A stretch of DNA of 64,000 nucleotides from Methanosarcina flavescens (GCF_001304615.2 NZ_CP032683.1:2046001-2110000); one strand, 5' to 3'. Numbered from the stretch's first letter, positions 28,208 through 38,318 are shown. Notes: generated from the letters alone by a model not told the origin. Made by a program: numbers and translations.

Positions 28208-29185
28208 ATGAAAAGTAAAGCAGAAATTAATGCTGAAGAAAGCAGGAAGACTGAAGCACTGTTAAAAGTAAAAGACCTCTCACTTTCCTTTGTTCAATAT
28301 ACCTCAGGGCTCAGGCAGACTGAATTAAAGGTAATCTCCAATTTGAGTATAGAGGCTTATAATGGAAAAATTTTAGCTGTAGTGGGATCAAGCGGTTCCG
28401 GAAAAAGCCTTCTTGCCCATGCGATTTTAGGAATTTTGCCTTCAAATGCAAAACTCAATGGTAAGATAGAATATGATGGCGAAGAGCTTACCCAGGAAAG
28501 AAAGGAAGCATTAAGAGGTAAAGAAATAGCTCTGGTTCCCCAATCCGTAACTTATCTGGACCCTTTGATGAGGGTTTCCGATCAGGTAATAGGGTGTGTG
28601 GAGGAAGAAAAAGCAGGCTTGATGAAGAAGCTCCAGAAGGAAATCTTTCAGAGATACGGCTTAAAACCGGATGTTGAAAAGATGTTTCCACATGAGCTCT
28701 CAGGCGGGATGACCAGAAGAGTTCTGGTTTCCACTGCAGTAATAAGATCTGCAAAGCTTGTAATTGCAGACGAGCCTACTCCTGGATTGGACGAAAAGAC
28801 TCTGAATGAGACGCTGGATTATTTCAAAGACATGGCAAATAAAGGCTGTGCAGTAATAATTATAACTCATGATATAGAGGCAGCACTGAAGATTTCCGAT
28901 AAAATTGCCGTCTTCTATGCAGGCACAGTCCTGGAAGTAGCTAATGTTGAGGATTTCAAGAACGATGGCGAGAACTTAAGGCATCCATACACCCGAGCCC
29001 TCTGGAACGCGCTTCCCCAAAATAAATTCCAGGTAATTAAAGGTCATCAACCAATGCAAGATGAAGTCATTGACGGATGCATCTTTTATGAAAGATGTTC
29101 CAAAAAGAAAGCTCTATGCTCTCAGGGTATCCCTGAGCTTAGGCAGGTCAATGGAGGAGTGGTGAGGTGCAACAATGTATCTTAA
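28208..29185 (+). CDS. ABC ATPase of the DppD/NikD type
   Basis: The 325-residue ATPase has Walker A GSSGSGKSL, the Q-loop PQSVTYLDP, signature LSGGMTRRV and Walker B LVIADEPTPGLD. The C-terminus has the oligopeptide-transporter Cys cluster GCIFYERCSKKKALC and a final VRCNN. GGTGAG lies 6 nt before the ATG. It overlaps the next ATPase gene by 11 nt. Confidence 0.88.
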   Translation: MKSKAEINAEESRKTEALLKVKDLSLSFVQYTSGLRQTELKVISNLSIEAYNGKILAVVGSSGSGKSLLAHAILGILPSNAKLNGKIEYDGEELTQERKEALRGKEIALVPQSVTYLDPLMRVSDQVIGCVEEEKAGLMKKLQKEIFQRYGLKPDVEKMFPHELSGGMTRRVLVSTAVIRSAKLVIADEPTPGLDEKTLNETLDYFKDMANKGCAVIIITHDIEAALKISDKIAVFYAGTVLEVANVEDFKNDGENLRHPYTRALWNALPQNKFQVIKGHQPMQDEVIDGCIFYERCSKKKALCSQGIPELRQVNGGVVRCNNVS

Positions 29186-29786
29186 AGGCGAAAATATAAC
29201 TTTCGGATACAAAAAGAATAATTTAATTTTAAAAGACGTTAATATTTCTTTAGGCAGTGGAGAAATACTGGGACTGGTTGGAGATAGTGGAAGCGGGAAA
29301 TCGACCTTATGTAAGATATTAGCTGGCTATGAAACCAGGTATAAGGGAAAAGTGAGTCTGGATGGAAAACCTCTCCCGTCAAAAGGCTATAATCCGGTTC
29401 AACTTATCTTCCAGCATCCGGAAAAAGCTGTAAATCCCAAATGGAGAATGGAAGATATCTTAAATGAGGGGCATACCGTTTCACAGGATATTTTAGACTC
29501 ATTCGGAATAAAAAAGAGCTGGCTTAACCGATGGCCAAATGAGCTTTCCGGAGGAGAACTCCAGAGATTCGCCCTTGCCCGGGCTTTAAGCCCTAAAACC
29601 AGGTTTTTAATTGCCGATGAAATAACTACAATGGTAGACGCTATTACTCAGGCTCAGATCTGGAATGTACTTTTGAGTATAGTTGAAGAGCTTAATATTG
29701 GAGTACTGGTCGTGAGCCATGATAGGAATTTAATTAATAGATTATGCCACGATACTATTTATTTAAGAGATATATCCAGTGCTTGA
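29175..29786 (+). CDS. ABC ATPase of the DppF/NikE type, short
   Basis: This 203-residue ATPase has Walker A GDSGSGKST, signature LSGGELQRFALARAL and Walker B FLIADEITT with switch H in VVSHDR. It lacks the C-terminal oligopeptide-type extension of its partner, so it is a minimal domain. It is the last gene of the importer operon. Confidence 0.87.
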   Translation: MYLKGENITFGYKKNNLILKDVNISLGSGEILGLVGDSGSGKSTLCKILAGYETRYKGKVSLDGKPLPSKGYNPVQLIFQHPEKAVNPKWRMEDILNEGHTVSQDILDSFGIKKSWLNRWPNELSGGELQRFALARALSPKTRFLIADEITTMVDAITQAQIWNVLLSIVEELNIGVLVVSHDRNLINRLCHDTIYLRDISSA

Positions 29787-30457
29787 GTAAAAATAGAACT
29801 TTTAGAGTGGTTAATTACATAAATTGTATAAGATTCTTAAATAACTCTTCCCTCATTACACCCATTCCTCAATAATTTTTCGGAGAAATAAACTATACCA
29901 ATTACTGATGAGTACACGAAAAAGATGCTGACTAAAACTGAAGCTTGCACTCTCGTTATCCTGAGAGCTGCATAAAATCTGAACAAGTCTGAGGCTGAAA
30001 AACTAATCTGGGAGCACGGGAGAAGGGATTTTTTTCCCTTCGGGAGGAAGGAAAACTGTCAATCATCTGTCCTGTGATTGACGATACCGATGTAAAAGGA
30101 GTAGGAATTTTCAGCACAAATGAAGAAGAAATCAGAAAATAATGGAGGACGATCCTGCTGTAAAAGCTGGGATCTTTACATACGAAATTCCTCCATGCAG
30201 GAGTTTTCCCAGGAATATATTACCTAGAAAATAAAGTTATAGGTTTTGTAGAAGTGCTGTGAAATAACAAATCTACATTAATTGGAAAATTGTATGATCT
30301 GTATTTATTTGCTCAGCCACAGCCTCCGAATACTGATTTAAATGAGTTTCCTATAAAACCAGATTTTCAGTTTAGAGACTTTTGGAATAAATTCCTCGGC
30401 AAAAGTATTTTAATTTAAGCTATAATTACTTTTAAAAACTTTTCGTGGTTGTTAATT
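29787..30457. other. Region with a decayed YciI-like gene
   Basis: Apart from the YciI-like pseudogene at about 29975-30213, this stretch shows no intact gene. A hairpin-like AAGGGATTTTTTTCCCTT lies near 30023-30040. Confidence 0.5.
29975..30213 (+). pseudogene. Frameshifted YciI-like protein gene
   Basis: Three frames together give one protein-like path: EKLIWEHGRRDF, then KLSIICPVIDDTDVKGVG and IFSTNEEEIRK, then KIMEDDPAVKAGIFTYEIPP. This order (hydrophobic strand, EEEIRKIMEDDPAVKAG) is the YciI-like fold signature. At least two frameshifts and no good start show that it is dead. Confidence 0.65.
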
Positions 30458-31639
30458 ATGTACTTTAATATTTTACACATTTCCATTCTAATTTTTTCAA
30501 TTGCAACGATCATATTCTATAAACTTGAGGTAAAAAGACCTTTTAAAAAATTATACCAATCGCTAACGAGAGACGAATTAATTGATGACAATCAAGCTTT
30601 AAGTGATCTCTTTAAGATTTTATACAGTAAAACAAATATGGAGCTTGCGATATTTAATTCAAAAATTGGAAGGATGTTATATTCAATCTCTTTTTTAGTG
30701 GCAGGCATCTGCCCATTTATTCTAAAAGAATATGTTGGCAAAATAATTTCTTATTTCTTAGCCGGATTTTTTTTATTCTTACCTGATATTTACGTGTATT
30801 CAAAAAGGATATACAATCGTAAACTCCTCAAAGAAATATCTCTCCAAAATTGGATGGATTTTCTTTTAGTTTTATGTCAAAAATATCTTAAGCTTGCATT
30901 CTACTTACTCTACTGTTTGTCATCTTTGATCTTTGTAATGCTCCTTCTTCTCCTTTTGGATCAATATTTACAGTTAGATAAAGGATTAAATCCCAATATT
31001 TTGTTATCAGGTGCAGTTAATAGTACAATTAATACAACTCTGTTTTATGAGAGTAAACCATTGGATGTAATTTCTGGGAATAAGTTATCATTCTCTGGTA
31101 TTTTATTTACGCTAGGTATTGGTGGAACGGTTATTTTCTCATTGATTGACTATTATAATAAACAAAACGAAATAATTAACAGGGATGCAATAGAAATAAA
31201 AAACTATTATCAAAAATGGTTTCAATTGAATCAAAGTAATCTTGATTTTAACCCAAATAAATATACTGAATTTAACTCTGCAGTTGATCGTATTCGTGAC
31301 GAATTCAACCCTTATATAAAAATAAATAACAGTATAAAACGATATCAATTTGCTCGGATGTTGATTATTTTAATTTATATTATGGGAATCTTTACAATAA
31401 TAGGCTCCGATTTAATAATCGAAATAATCTTTAAACTTTTCCCATTTATTTCAATTTTTTTTATTTTCGTGATTTTTTCCCTTTTTAATAATTCCTACAA
31501 TCTCATCCCTTCTTCAGCAGAAAAAATAAATCTCTATTCGGAAAAAGATAGTACCTTAAGTAAATCTACAAGCAGTATTCAGGATAGTTACAGAGATGTG
31601 ATATCTGAGAAAGATAGAAAAGCAAAACTTCTAAAATAA
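30458..31639 (+). CDS. Orphan multi-pass membrane protein
   Basis: The product of about 393 residues has membrane segments near the N-terminus (ILHISILIFSIATIIFY), around 75-110, 145-170, 215-235 and 305-350. A soluble loop (KNYYQKWFQLNQSNLDF) and a Ser/Lys-rich tail follow. The coding sequence is strikingly AT-rich compared with the neighbouring metabolic genes, which may indicate transfer. I recognise no family. The ATG at 30458 is chosen; a TTG three codons upstream is possible. Confidence 0.7.
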   Translation: MYFNILHISILIFSIATIIFYKLEVKRPFKKLYQSLTRDELIDDNQALSDLFKILYSKTNMELAIFNSKIGRMLYSISFLVAGICPFILKEYVGKIISYFLAGFFLFLPDIYVYSKRIYNRKLLKEISLQNWMDFLLVLCQKYLKLAFYLLYCLSSLIFVMLLLLLLDQYLQLDKGLNPNILLSGAVNSTINTTLFYESKPLDVISGNKLSFSGILFTLGIGGTVIFSLIDYYNKQNEIINRDAIEIKNYYQKWFQLNQSNLDFNPNKYTEFNSAVDRIRDEFNPYIKINNSIKRYQFARMLIILIYIMGIFTIIGSDLIIEIIFKLFPFISIFFIFVIFSLFNNSYNLIPSSAEKINLYSEKDSTLSKSTSSIQDSYRDVISEKDRKAKLLK

Positions 31640-31700
31640 GATAAGTTTTTACAGTTATGTTTTCAAAAATTGGATTAAATGGATAGAAAGCTCTATCCAG

Positions 31701-32828
31701 TTATTCTCCCTTTATTATTCTTGCAATGTCATCCCCGACATCCGAGGTGCCACTCCTGCCGCCCATGTCGTAGGTTTTAACTTTGCCGTCCAGGATATTT
31801 TTCTGGATTGCGCTTACTATCATATCTGAAGCTTCTTTCTCTCCAAGTTGTTCTATGAGCATGGCACCTGCCCAGATTGTGGCAATCGGGTTGACTTTAT
31901 TCTGGCCCTTATATTTCGGGGCTGAACCGTGAATAGGCTCAAACATGCTTGTGCCTGTCGGGTTGATATTTCCGCCGGGAGCAAGCCCGAGGCCGCCCTG
32001 GATCATGGCTCCAAGGTCTGTAATGATATCTCCGAACATATTAGGGGTTACGACCACATCAAACCATTCCGGATTTTTCACAAACCACATGGTTATGGCG
32101 TCAACAAAGTTGAAATCCGTGGTAAAATCGGGATATTTTGCGGAAACCTTATTGAACTCCTCTCTCCAGAAGCCGTAAATGTCGGAAAGTACGTTTGCCT
32201 TGTCAACGGACGAAACATGTTTTTTACGGTTTCCAGCAAGGTCGAAGGCGTACTCGATAACTCTTCTCGTGCCTTCTTTGGAGATCATACCTATCTGGTA
32301 TCCTATTTCTTCGCTATCTGTCTCGATATCAAGCCCGAATTTTGCGGAATAGAGTGTTCGCCTGACTTCAAGGAGATCTTTGCTCTCTCCTTTTTTTGCC
32401 CTGCCGCCAATTCCTATGTAGAAGTCTTCGGTGTTTTCCCTGACAACCACGAAGTCGATATCTTTTGAAGTTTTATCCTTGATAGGTGTCCAGACTCCAT
32501 CAAGGAGTTTTATGGGGCGGAGGTTAATGTACTGGTCAAAGTAGAAGCGTGCAGCTAATAAGATTCCCTTCTCAAGAATTCCAGGGGCAATCCTAGGGTC
32601 TCCGATGGAACCAAGGTAAATGGCAGGGTATCCGGATAATTCCTTTAAGGTCTCTTCCGAAATCAGTTCACCCGTTTCAAGGTAGTGATCTGCCCCATGC
32701 GGGTATTCAATCCATTCCACATCAAAACCGAATCTTTCACCAGCGGCATCTATAACTTTTCTGCCTTCGGCGATAATTTCTGGGCCTATACCGTCTCCCG
32801 GGAGAACCGGAATCTTATACTGCGTCAT
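31701..32828 (-). CDS. leuB: 3-isopropylmalate dehydrogenase (isocitrate/isopropylmalate family)
   Basis: The enzyme would oxidatively decarboxylate 3-isopropylmalate with NAD in leucine synthesis. It has the family start [13 protein letters not shown], the substrate loop [12 protein letters not shown] and metal-binding Asp residues in [13 protein letters not shown]. It ends with [15 protein letters not shown]. It follows the dehydratase small subunit, which supports leuB. Homoisocitrate dehydrogenase (aksF) of coenzyme B synthesis is the main alternative, because methanogens carry both. Confidence 0.82.
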   Translation of the reverse strand: MTQYKIPVLPGDGIGPEIIAEGRKVIDAAGERFGFDVEWIEYPHGADHYLETGELISEETLKELSGYPAIYLGSIGDPRIAPGILEKGILLAARFYFDQYINLRPIKLLDGVWTPIKDKTSKDIDFVVVRENTEDFYIGIGGRAKKGESKDLLEVRRTLYSAKFGLDIETDSEEIGYQIGMISKEGTRRVIEYAFDLAGNRKKHVSSVDKANVLSDIYGFWREEFNKVSAKYPDFTTDFNFVDAITMWFVKNPEWFDVVVTPNMFGDIITDLGAMIQGGLGLAPGGNINPTGTSMFEPIHGSAPKYKGQNKVNPIATIWAGAMLIEQLGEKEASDMIVSAIQKNILDGKVKTYDMGGRSGTSDVGDDIARIIKGE

Positions 32829-32901
32829 ACTTATACTCCTTTAAAATTTTCAGGTAAAACTGCCATTTTACTGCGAGTTGTCAAGCGCGGACAGGTGTAT
32901 C

Positions 32902-33411
32902 TCAGGACAAATTTTCTGTTTCTGAGCGCTCAGAGACCAGCTTCCTGGCATATTCTATAAGTCCTCCTTCATCTACGATTTCGCGCACGAAATCAGGGAG
33001 AGGGGTCGCCTGGTAAGTCTCACCTTTTGTTTTGTTTACAATGACTCCTGTCGCAAGATCTACTTCAAGTTCGTCTCCGTCATCGATTCTGTCAGTGTCA
33101 GGGCATTCTAGGACAGGGACCCCAATATTTATTGCATTCCTGAAAAATATCCTTGCAAAAGATTTTGCAATTACACAGGCTACCTTTGCTCCTTTCAGGG
33201 CAAGGGGTGCGTGTTCGCGTGACGAGCCGCAACCAAAATTGCTTCCTGCGACCACGATATCATTTTCGTGTACGTTTTTTGCAAATTCGGGGCGTACGCC
33301 TTCAAACGTGTACTTTGCAAGCTCTTCAGGGGTATTGTAAATCAGGTACCTTCCAGGAATTACTGCATCGGTATCCACGTCATCTCCGAACTTCCAGGCT
33401 CTTCCTTTCAT
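32902..33411 (-). CDS. leuD: 3-isopropylmalate dehydratase small subunit (LeuD/HacB type)
   Basis: The 169-residue protein starts [20 protein letters not shown], the swivel domain of the aconitase family. The conserved [14 protein letters not shown] loop is intact. I place the start at ATG 33411 behind GGTGATGAT rather than 8 codons upstream. It is upstream of leuB on the same strand with a 73-nt gap. The large subunit is not nearby. A role in homoaconitase is possible. Confidence 0.85.
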   Translation of the reverse strand: MKGRAWKFGDDVDTDAVIPGRYLIYNTPEELAKYTFEGVRPEFAKNVHENDIVVAGSNFGCGSSREHAPLALKGAKVACVIAKSFARIFFRNAINIGVPVLECPDTDRIDDGDELEVDLATGVIVNKTKGETYQATPLPDFVREIVDEGGLIEYARKLVSERSETENLS

Positions 33412-33605
33412 ATCATCACCGATCTTTTGCTGCAATTAAATGCTGCTATTATTAGAATTCTTACAGCCTGCACTTAGCTGTATTCACAGGGTTGAAGTAT
33501 CACAAGTAATATTTAAATTATTTTCTGACATTATATAAAAGTTGGTTAACACTTTTCATCCTTTCACTCCTGAGTTTCCCGAAAAACCTGCAGAAACTAG
33601 TATCT

Positions 33606-34937
33606 TTATGGCTGGTTTGAATTTTCACTGCTTTCTTCCTCATCATAAGGCTCAAGAGCATTCGGTTCTCCTCCTCCGTGCCAGCTTAACCTCGGGCGGA
33701 TGCGTACAAGATGAACTGACTCGGAATGGTCATCCACAATCAGGGCAGCCCCTCTTTCGCTCCCCATCTTCTTAAGGTAAGCCTGAATGCTTTCCTGCAT
33801 ATAAAGAGGACGCGACGCCTCAAGAGCCAGAATATCATCACTTGCCGTGAGTCTGTGGCAGATAAGAAGATCACTCTGGGAAACGACATCAGGATGCAGG
33901 CTTGCAGGTCTCTGCGTTGCCAGAACCAGGGAGAGTCCAGGCTGCCTGCCCTGCCTGAGACAGCGGTTAATAAGTACTCTCGAGGCAAGCCCTTCAGTCT
34001 TTGCAGGTACGAAAATATGAGCCTCATCTATAAAGAGCCAGACCATGGGAAATTCTTCCTCAAAGAATTTCTCCCCCATGAGCTTCTTTTCGTAGACCCT
34101 TCTTGCCTCAAGTCTTGCTTCATACAGCTTACCCGCAAGAATTGACACTGTTGCTGCACAGACGTTTTCATTTTCAAGTGTATTCACATCAAGAATAGTT
34201 GTTCTCCCGCCTGATATGAGTTCTGTCAGAGATATCCCTTCTTTTGAGAAGAGCCCCCAGGAATTCACTGCCCTGAAGTAATTCTCTACAGCCCCTTTCG
34301 AAGCCTCATCCGAGCGTGTGTCCCTGGCTATCTCGCTGAGGATTTCCTCAAAAGAGTATGTATCCCCTCTTTCTCTGAGAGATTCGATTGCCCTTACCAG
34401 AAGAATTCCAGGGGGAGAAACCTCCTCTATATTAAAAATCCTGCACCACTGGTTTCCTGAAAGTTCTCTCATCGGAATGGAAAAGGGCTTTACATTGATA
34501 TTCCGTTTCCTGTAAGCCTCAACCATCCCCTCAGGCACAAAAATCTCAGCCTCAAACCCAACTGGAGCAAGGTTCCAGCTTTTCAGCGTCGGAGCTTCAA
34601 ACGTATTTGGGTAGTTCATTGTCCAGAAAATTCCCATGGTATCAATAACAAAGGACGCAAGCCTTTTCTTAATATCCGGCTCAAGAAGAGAAAGTTCTTC
34701 AAGTAAGCAGCCCATAGTGTAGGATTTCCCATACCCTCTTTTACCGCAGATCAAAACAGCATGAGGCTTCAAGGCATCGAGATAAACGGCAGCCCCTCTG
34801 GAATGATCCAGTGCCATGTAATTTCCAATGGAGAGTAAACCTTTTCTAGGATTTTCTTCATTTCCAAGCACATGCAAAGTCCTGGTAACCTTTCCCCCAA
34901 AAGCAGGTCTGGGTTGTTTGTTTTCGACTTTCTGCAT
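33606..34937 (-). CDS. HerA-like ATP-binding protein
   Basis: The 443-residue protein has a Walker A motif GKRGYGKSYT near 70 and a Walker B-like VWLFIDEAHIF near 299-309. LVLATQRPASLHPDV follows as the sensor region of HerA/FtsK-type ATPases. RQGRQPG precedes it as a likely arginine finger. HerA proteins pump DNA with NurA nuclease, but no nurA is next to it, so a link to recombination is inference. Confidence 0.78.
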   Translation of the reverse strand: MQKVENKQPRPAFGGKVTRTLHVLGNEENPRKGLLSIGNYMALDHSRGAAVYLDALKPHAVLICGKRGYGKSYTMGCLLEELSLLEPDIKKRLASFVIDTMGIFWTMNYPNTFEAPTLKSWNLAPVGFEAEIFVPEGMVEAYRKRNINVKPFSIPMRELSGNQWCRIFNIEEVSPPGILLVRAIESLRERGDTYSFEEILSEIARDTRSDEASKGAVENYFRAVNSWGLFSKEGISLTELISGGRTTILDVNTLENENVCAATVSILAGKLYEARLEARRVYEKKLMGEKFFEEEFPMVWLFIDEAHIFVPAKTEGLASRVLINRCLRQGRQPGLSLVLATQRPASLHPDVVSQSDLLICHRLTASDDILALEASRPLYMQESIQAYLKKMGSERGAALIVDDHSESVHLVRIRPRLSWHGGGEPNALEPYDEEESSENSNQP

Positions 34938-35319
34938 CTGATAGTATCGGACTGAAAACTATTTAAAATAATTTATTTACAAGCAATAAAATAAAACTAA
35001 ACTTTTGAATCCTTAAAGCCTGGTTAAAAACCATTGAACTGAAACCATTGCGCTGCAACCCTTTTACGAAAAGGCTTGACCGAAACCGTTGCGCTACAAC
35101 CCTTTTCAAAAAAGGCTTGACCGAAAATGCTGTTTTTGATCAAACTTTTTCTTAAAAAGTTTGTGTTTATCACCAAGCATTGTGCCGCTTGACCACGCCG
35201 TCACGCCGTTTTCGATAAAACCTTCTCAAAAGGTTTTCGCTCAAGCCTTTTTTGAAAAGGCTTGCGATAAAGCCTATTCTCAAAAGGTTTTTGAGAAGGT
35301 TTGTGAAAAACTCTTGTGT
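34938..35319. repeat. Cluster of hairpins and short repeats
   Basis: Perfect or near-perfect hairpins occur at 35141-35163 (CAAACTTTTT type), 35217-35237 (AAAACCTT type), 35242-35264 (CAAGCCTTTT type) and 35277-35297 (TTCTCAAAA type). Left of them, a partly repeated unit (AACCCTTTT...AAGGCTTGACCG) occurs at about 35056-35122. The cluster lies between the end of purP and the start of the HerA-like gene. It may terminate purP. Confidence 0.7.
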
Positions 35320-36390
35320 TCAGGATATTATCTGATCCAGCTGGTTGGTCTGGGCAGCTACTTTGATTTCCCGAGCGATTCTCCTTCCAGTTGAGAGGTT
35401 TTCTTCCATCAGATCCGAATAAGGTGAGCCTGAAATGTAAAGGTTTGTTCCTGCAACAATTCTGGCCGAGATCTCAAAGACCTTAATCTCAAGTTCATCT
35501 GTAAAGACCGTCTCAAGGCAGAAAGCTCCTATCATCCCTCCAAAAAGATCCAGGGATTCTTCAACTACCCGTTCTCCGAGAGAGAAGATAAGGGGCAGTA
35601 AGGACTCTCTTGCTACAAGGGGTACGTTTCCTGTGACCACGTATGTCGGGCGAATGCCTGCTTCTATGAGCTCTTTGGGCGAGCCCAGCCTGAAGATCTC
35701 ATCGGCATTGGATTCTACCCTGCGGTCCATGCTAAGCAGTTCAAGGCTGCCCTTGCTTAAAGTGTATCCATCGTTTTTGATAGGTGAGTAGAAATAATGC
35801 AGGTAATAACGGGTTCCAGTAATGAATTCCTGAATTGTATATTTCTGGGATCGGTCTACGAGTTCATTGAATTCCTCATAAGTTTTTGCGACGAAGAAAC
35901 CTTTTCCGCCCTTTGCTCCGTCATACTTAACCATTACAGGTCCATTGATATCGCGAGGGTCGTCAATTTTCCCGGGCATGTGGATACCTGCTCCAAGTAG
36001 CCACTCCCGCTCTTTGTTCCTATCCGACTCCCATTCGAGCACAGCCCGGTTTCCGAAAGTAGGCACAGTCAGCTCTGCAAAATTTTCCGTGCCAAGATAA
36101 GCGACAAATGAGCCATGTGGAATAATAATAGTGTTTTTCTCTCTGAGCTCCTCAGCCTTATTCATTATATCGGCATAGCTATCGACAATAAGGTACTCAT
36201 CAGGTTTTGCTTTGGGAAAAGCTTCATAAAACTTGGGAGGTTTGCCAACGCAGATTCCCAGAGTTCTGAAGCCTTCTTTTCGAGCTCCATCAAAGATTTG
36301 AAGGCTTGAGTGAGAACAGACTGTCGCAATTGTAATGTTTTCTAAATCGTAATTTTTCAGAAATTCCAGAACCTGCTGTTTTGTGATCAT
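35320..36390 (-). CDS. purP: FAICAR synthetase, formate-dependent (PurP)
   Basis: PurP forms FAICAR from AICAR, formate and ATP in archaeal purine synthesis. The N-terminus (ATVCSHSSLQIFDGARKEGF) and the ATP-grasp segment PVMVKYDGAKGGKGFFVAK near 150 identify it. The C-terminal GAFCLETVFTDELEIKVFEISARIVAG is split over the usual metal-binding strands. The length of 356 residues fits the family. Confidence 0.92.
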   Translation of the reverse strand: MITKQQVLEFLKNYDLENITIATVCSHSSLQIFDGARKEGFRTLGICVGKPPKFYEAFPKAKPDEYLIVDSYADIMNKAEELREKNTIIIPHGSFVAYLGTENFAELTVPTFGNRAVLEWESDRNKEREWLLGAGIHMPGKIDDPRDINGPVMVKYDGAKGGKGFFVAKTYEEFNELVDRSQKYTIQEFITGTRYYLHYFYSPIKNDGYTLSKGSLELLSMDRRVESNADEIFRLGSPKELIEAGIRPTYVVTGNVPLVARESLLPLIFSLGERVVEESLDLFGGMIGAFCLETVFTDELEIKVFEISARIVAGTNLYISGSPYSDLMEENLSTGRRIAREIKVAAQTNQLDQIIS

Positions 36391-36579
36391 GATTGGTACC
36401 AGCGGAAAATTTAGATTAGAATATACAATGTTATATTTAAGTTTAAGGTCTGGATTCTATATATAAACATAGTGGCGCATGTATAATTATATACAAAATA
36501 AAAGTTTATATTAAGATTCACGTAAACTAGAGTATGTACTGATTAAAAAATAGGCAAGTTTTTAATCAAGGAAGTAATT

Positions 36580-37500
36580 ATGGACGGGTTTGAAAATCAA
36601 AACGATTTAACGGATGCGAGGAAACCCCCACAGGGGTTAGATACGGTTGAGCAGGGAGGCAGGATACTTGTTCTCCCAGTAAATGGGGAATCTAGAAAAA
36701 TAACTCAAGTTCTTTCCAATGAAACATCATTAAAAATCCTAGAGTTACTCGGGAAAGAAAGCATGTCTGCAACCAGTATTGCAGAGGAATTGAAGCTTCC
36801 CCTTACTACTGTCAAGTATAATCTTGACTCTCTTGTTGAATCCGGTCTTATAAAAGTAAAACAAATAAAATGGAGTAAGAAAGGACGACAAATAAAGATA
36901 TATGAATCAGTGGAAAAACTGATTGTGCTCGTCCCTTCGAAAAGCCCTATTGACAGGCTCTCTATAATAAGCCTGCTTCAAAAGTACATCGGGGTAGTAG
37001 GAGCTGCCTTTTTTGCAGCTGCAGGGATAGAATATTTTTCAGCGTATATGCAGGCAAAGAGGGTCATTGATGCGACTGCACCTCTGATAATGGGGACAAT
37101 GGAAATACCCGATGAACCTTCTCTGAATCACACAGCTATGGAAGTAAATGAAAGTAGCAATATAAGCCCTAATATAGCTCTCGACCAGCAAATCTCCGAA
37201 AACGGAGCCTTGAATGCAAGTTCAAGGGCTCTGGAATCTGGAACAGGAAATATCTCTTCCGGACTGGAAACCAGCCCAATTCAGGAAGTTGCTGAAGTTC
37301 CCGTATCCATGCCAGATGGCTCGGATTCTGTCCAGGGAATTCCCTCTATCCTGCCTGAAGGGTTAACTCACGCAGGCGGGATTCACGGGCTTTATGACGC
37401 GCTTTCTCTTCACCCAGGAATCTGGTTCCTTTTTGGATGTCTTTTTATAGTAGTCGTGCTGATTGTAAGAGAAGTCTATTATAAGAAGAAAGCCAGGTAG
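36580..37500 (+). CDS. Membrane-anchored winged-helix regulator
   Basis: The N-terminal half is an ArsR-type winged helix (LSNETSLKILELLGKE, then TSIAEELKLPLTTVKYNLDSL) at about 45-95. One membrane helix follows near 140 (YIGVVGAAFFAAAGIEYF). A long Ser/Asn-rich, probably extracytoplasmic loop leads to a second helix near the end (WFLFGCLFIVVVLIV). This layout suggests a sensor that couples an outside signal to transcription. Targets are unknown. It precedes truA by 8 nt. Confidence 0.78.
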   Translation: MDGFENQNDLTDARKPPQGLDTVEQGGRILVLPVNGESRKITQVLSNETSLKILELLGKESMSATSIAEELKLPLTTVKYNLDSLVESGLIKVKQIKWSKKGRQIKIYESVEKLIVLVPSKSPIDRLSIISLLQKYIGVVGAAFFAAAGIEYFSAYMQAKRVIDATAPLIMGTMEIPDEPSLNHTAMEVNESSNISPNIALDQQISENGALNASSRALESGTGNISSGLETSPIQEVAEVPVSMPDGSDSVQGIPSILPEGLTHAGGIHGLYDALSLHPGIWFLFGCLFIVVVLIVREVYYKKKAR

Positions 37501-37508
37501 AGATTCTT

Positions 37509-38318
37509 ATGAGAGTCGCTTTAAAACTTGCATACATAGGCACCGAGTTTCACGGCTCCCAGATCCAGCCCAACGTCGAGACCATAGAGGGAGAACTCTT
37601 CAAGGCTCTCCGGAATCTCGGGATTATAGAAAGCCCTAAATCTGCAAATTACACCTGCGCTGGCAGGACTGATGCCGGGGTTCATGCCCTTGAACAGGTT
37701 GTTGCTTTTGATACGGACAAGCCGGGTCTGGCAATTCCAAGGATCATAAATTCCGAGCTCCCTCCGGCAATCTGGGCCTGGGCTCACGCGGAAGTACCTC
37801 GGAGCTTTGATGCCAGGAGAGATGCGGTTTCCAGACATTACCGATATGTGATGGCTGGGAAAGAGTACGATATTTCCAGAATTCGGGAAGCTTCGAAATT
37901 GCTGCTGGGCACTCATGATTTTGAAAATTTTTCTCGAACCAACGGAGAAAAAAGTACAATTCGAACCATAGAAAGAATCAATGTCCGCGTAGACGGAGAT
38001 CTTACAAAGATTGATGTTGTTGGAAATAGTTTTCTCTGGAATATGGTCCGGAAAATCGTAACCGCCCTTTCCATGATAGGAAAGGGGGTACGTGACAACG
38101 ACTGGCTTCTCCAGATGCTTAATCCGGATATTTATGAAGAAGGGATTGAACCGGCTCCTGCCTATGGATTGACTCTTCTAAAAGTGAACTATGATGAGAA
38201 AATGGGATGGATTGAAGACAATTATTCTATCAGAAGAGCAAGCAATCTGAACCAGAAGCATATCCTCCGGCACAGGGTTATGGCAGAAGTACTGGAAGAA
38301 CTGAACTCTCACGAGTAA
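37509..38318 (+). CDS. truA: tRNA pseudouridine(38-40) synthase TruA
   Basis: TruA converts uridines 38 to 40 of the tRNA anticodon arm. The catalytic Asp lies in CAGRTDAGVHA near residue 54. LAYIGTEFHGSQIQPN at the start and FLWNMVRKIV near 178 are typical. The length of 269 residues is normal. It follows the regulator closely and probably shares its transcript. Confidence 0.92.
   Translation: MRVALKLAYIGTEFHGSQIQPNVETIEGELFKALRNLGIIESPKSANYTCAGRTDAGVHALEQVVAFDTDKPGLAIPRIINSELPPAIWAWAHAEVPRSFDARRDAVSRHYRYVMAGKEYDISRIREASKLLLGTHDFENFSRTNGEKSTIRTIERINVRVDGDLTKIDVVGNSFLWNMVRKIVTALSMIGKGVRDNDWLLQMLNPDIYEEGIEPAPAYGLTLLKVNYDEKMGWIEDNYSIRRASNLNQKHILRHRVMAEVLEELNSHE

Noticed and set aside
31929-32468. 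Plus-strand frame of about 180 codons over leuB
   Set aside because: It is antisense to a clear enzyme gene and has no motif of its own.
35161-35394. Plus-strand frame across the hairpin cluster
   Set aside because: It is made of the hairpin repeats (KVFEKVCEK-like) and runs into purP antisense.
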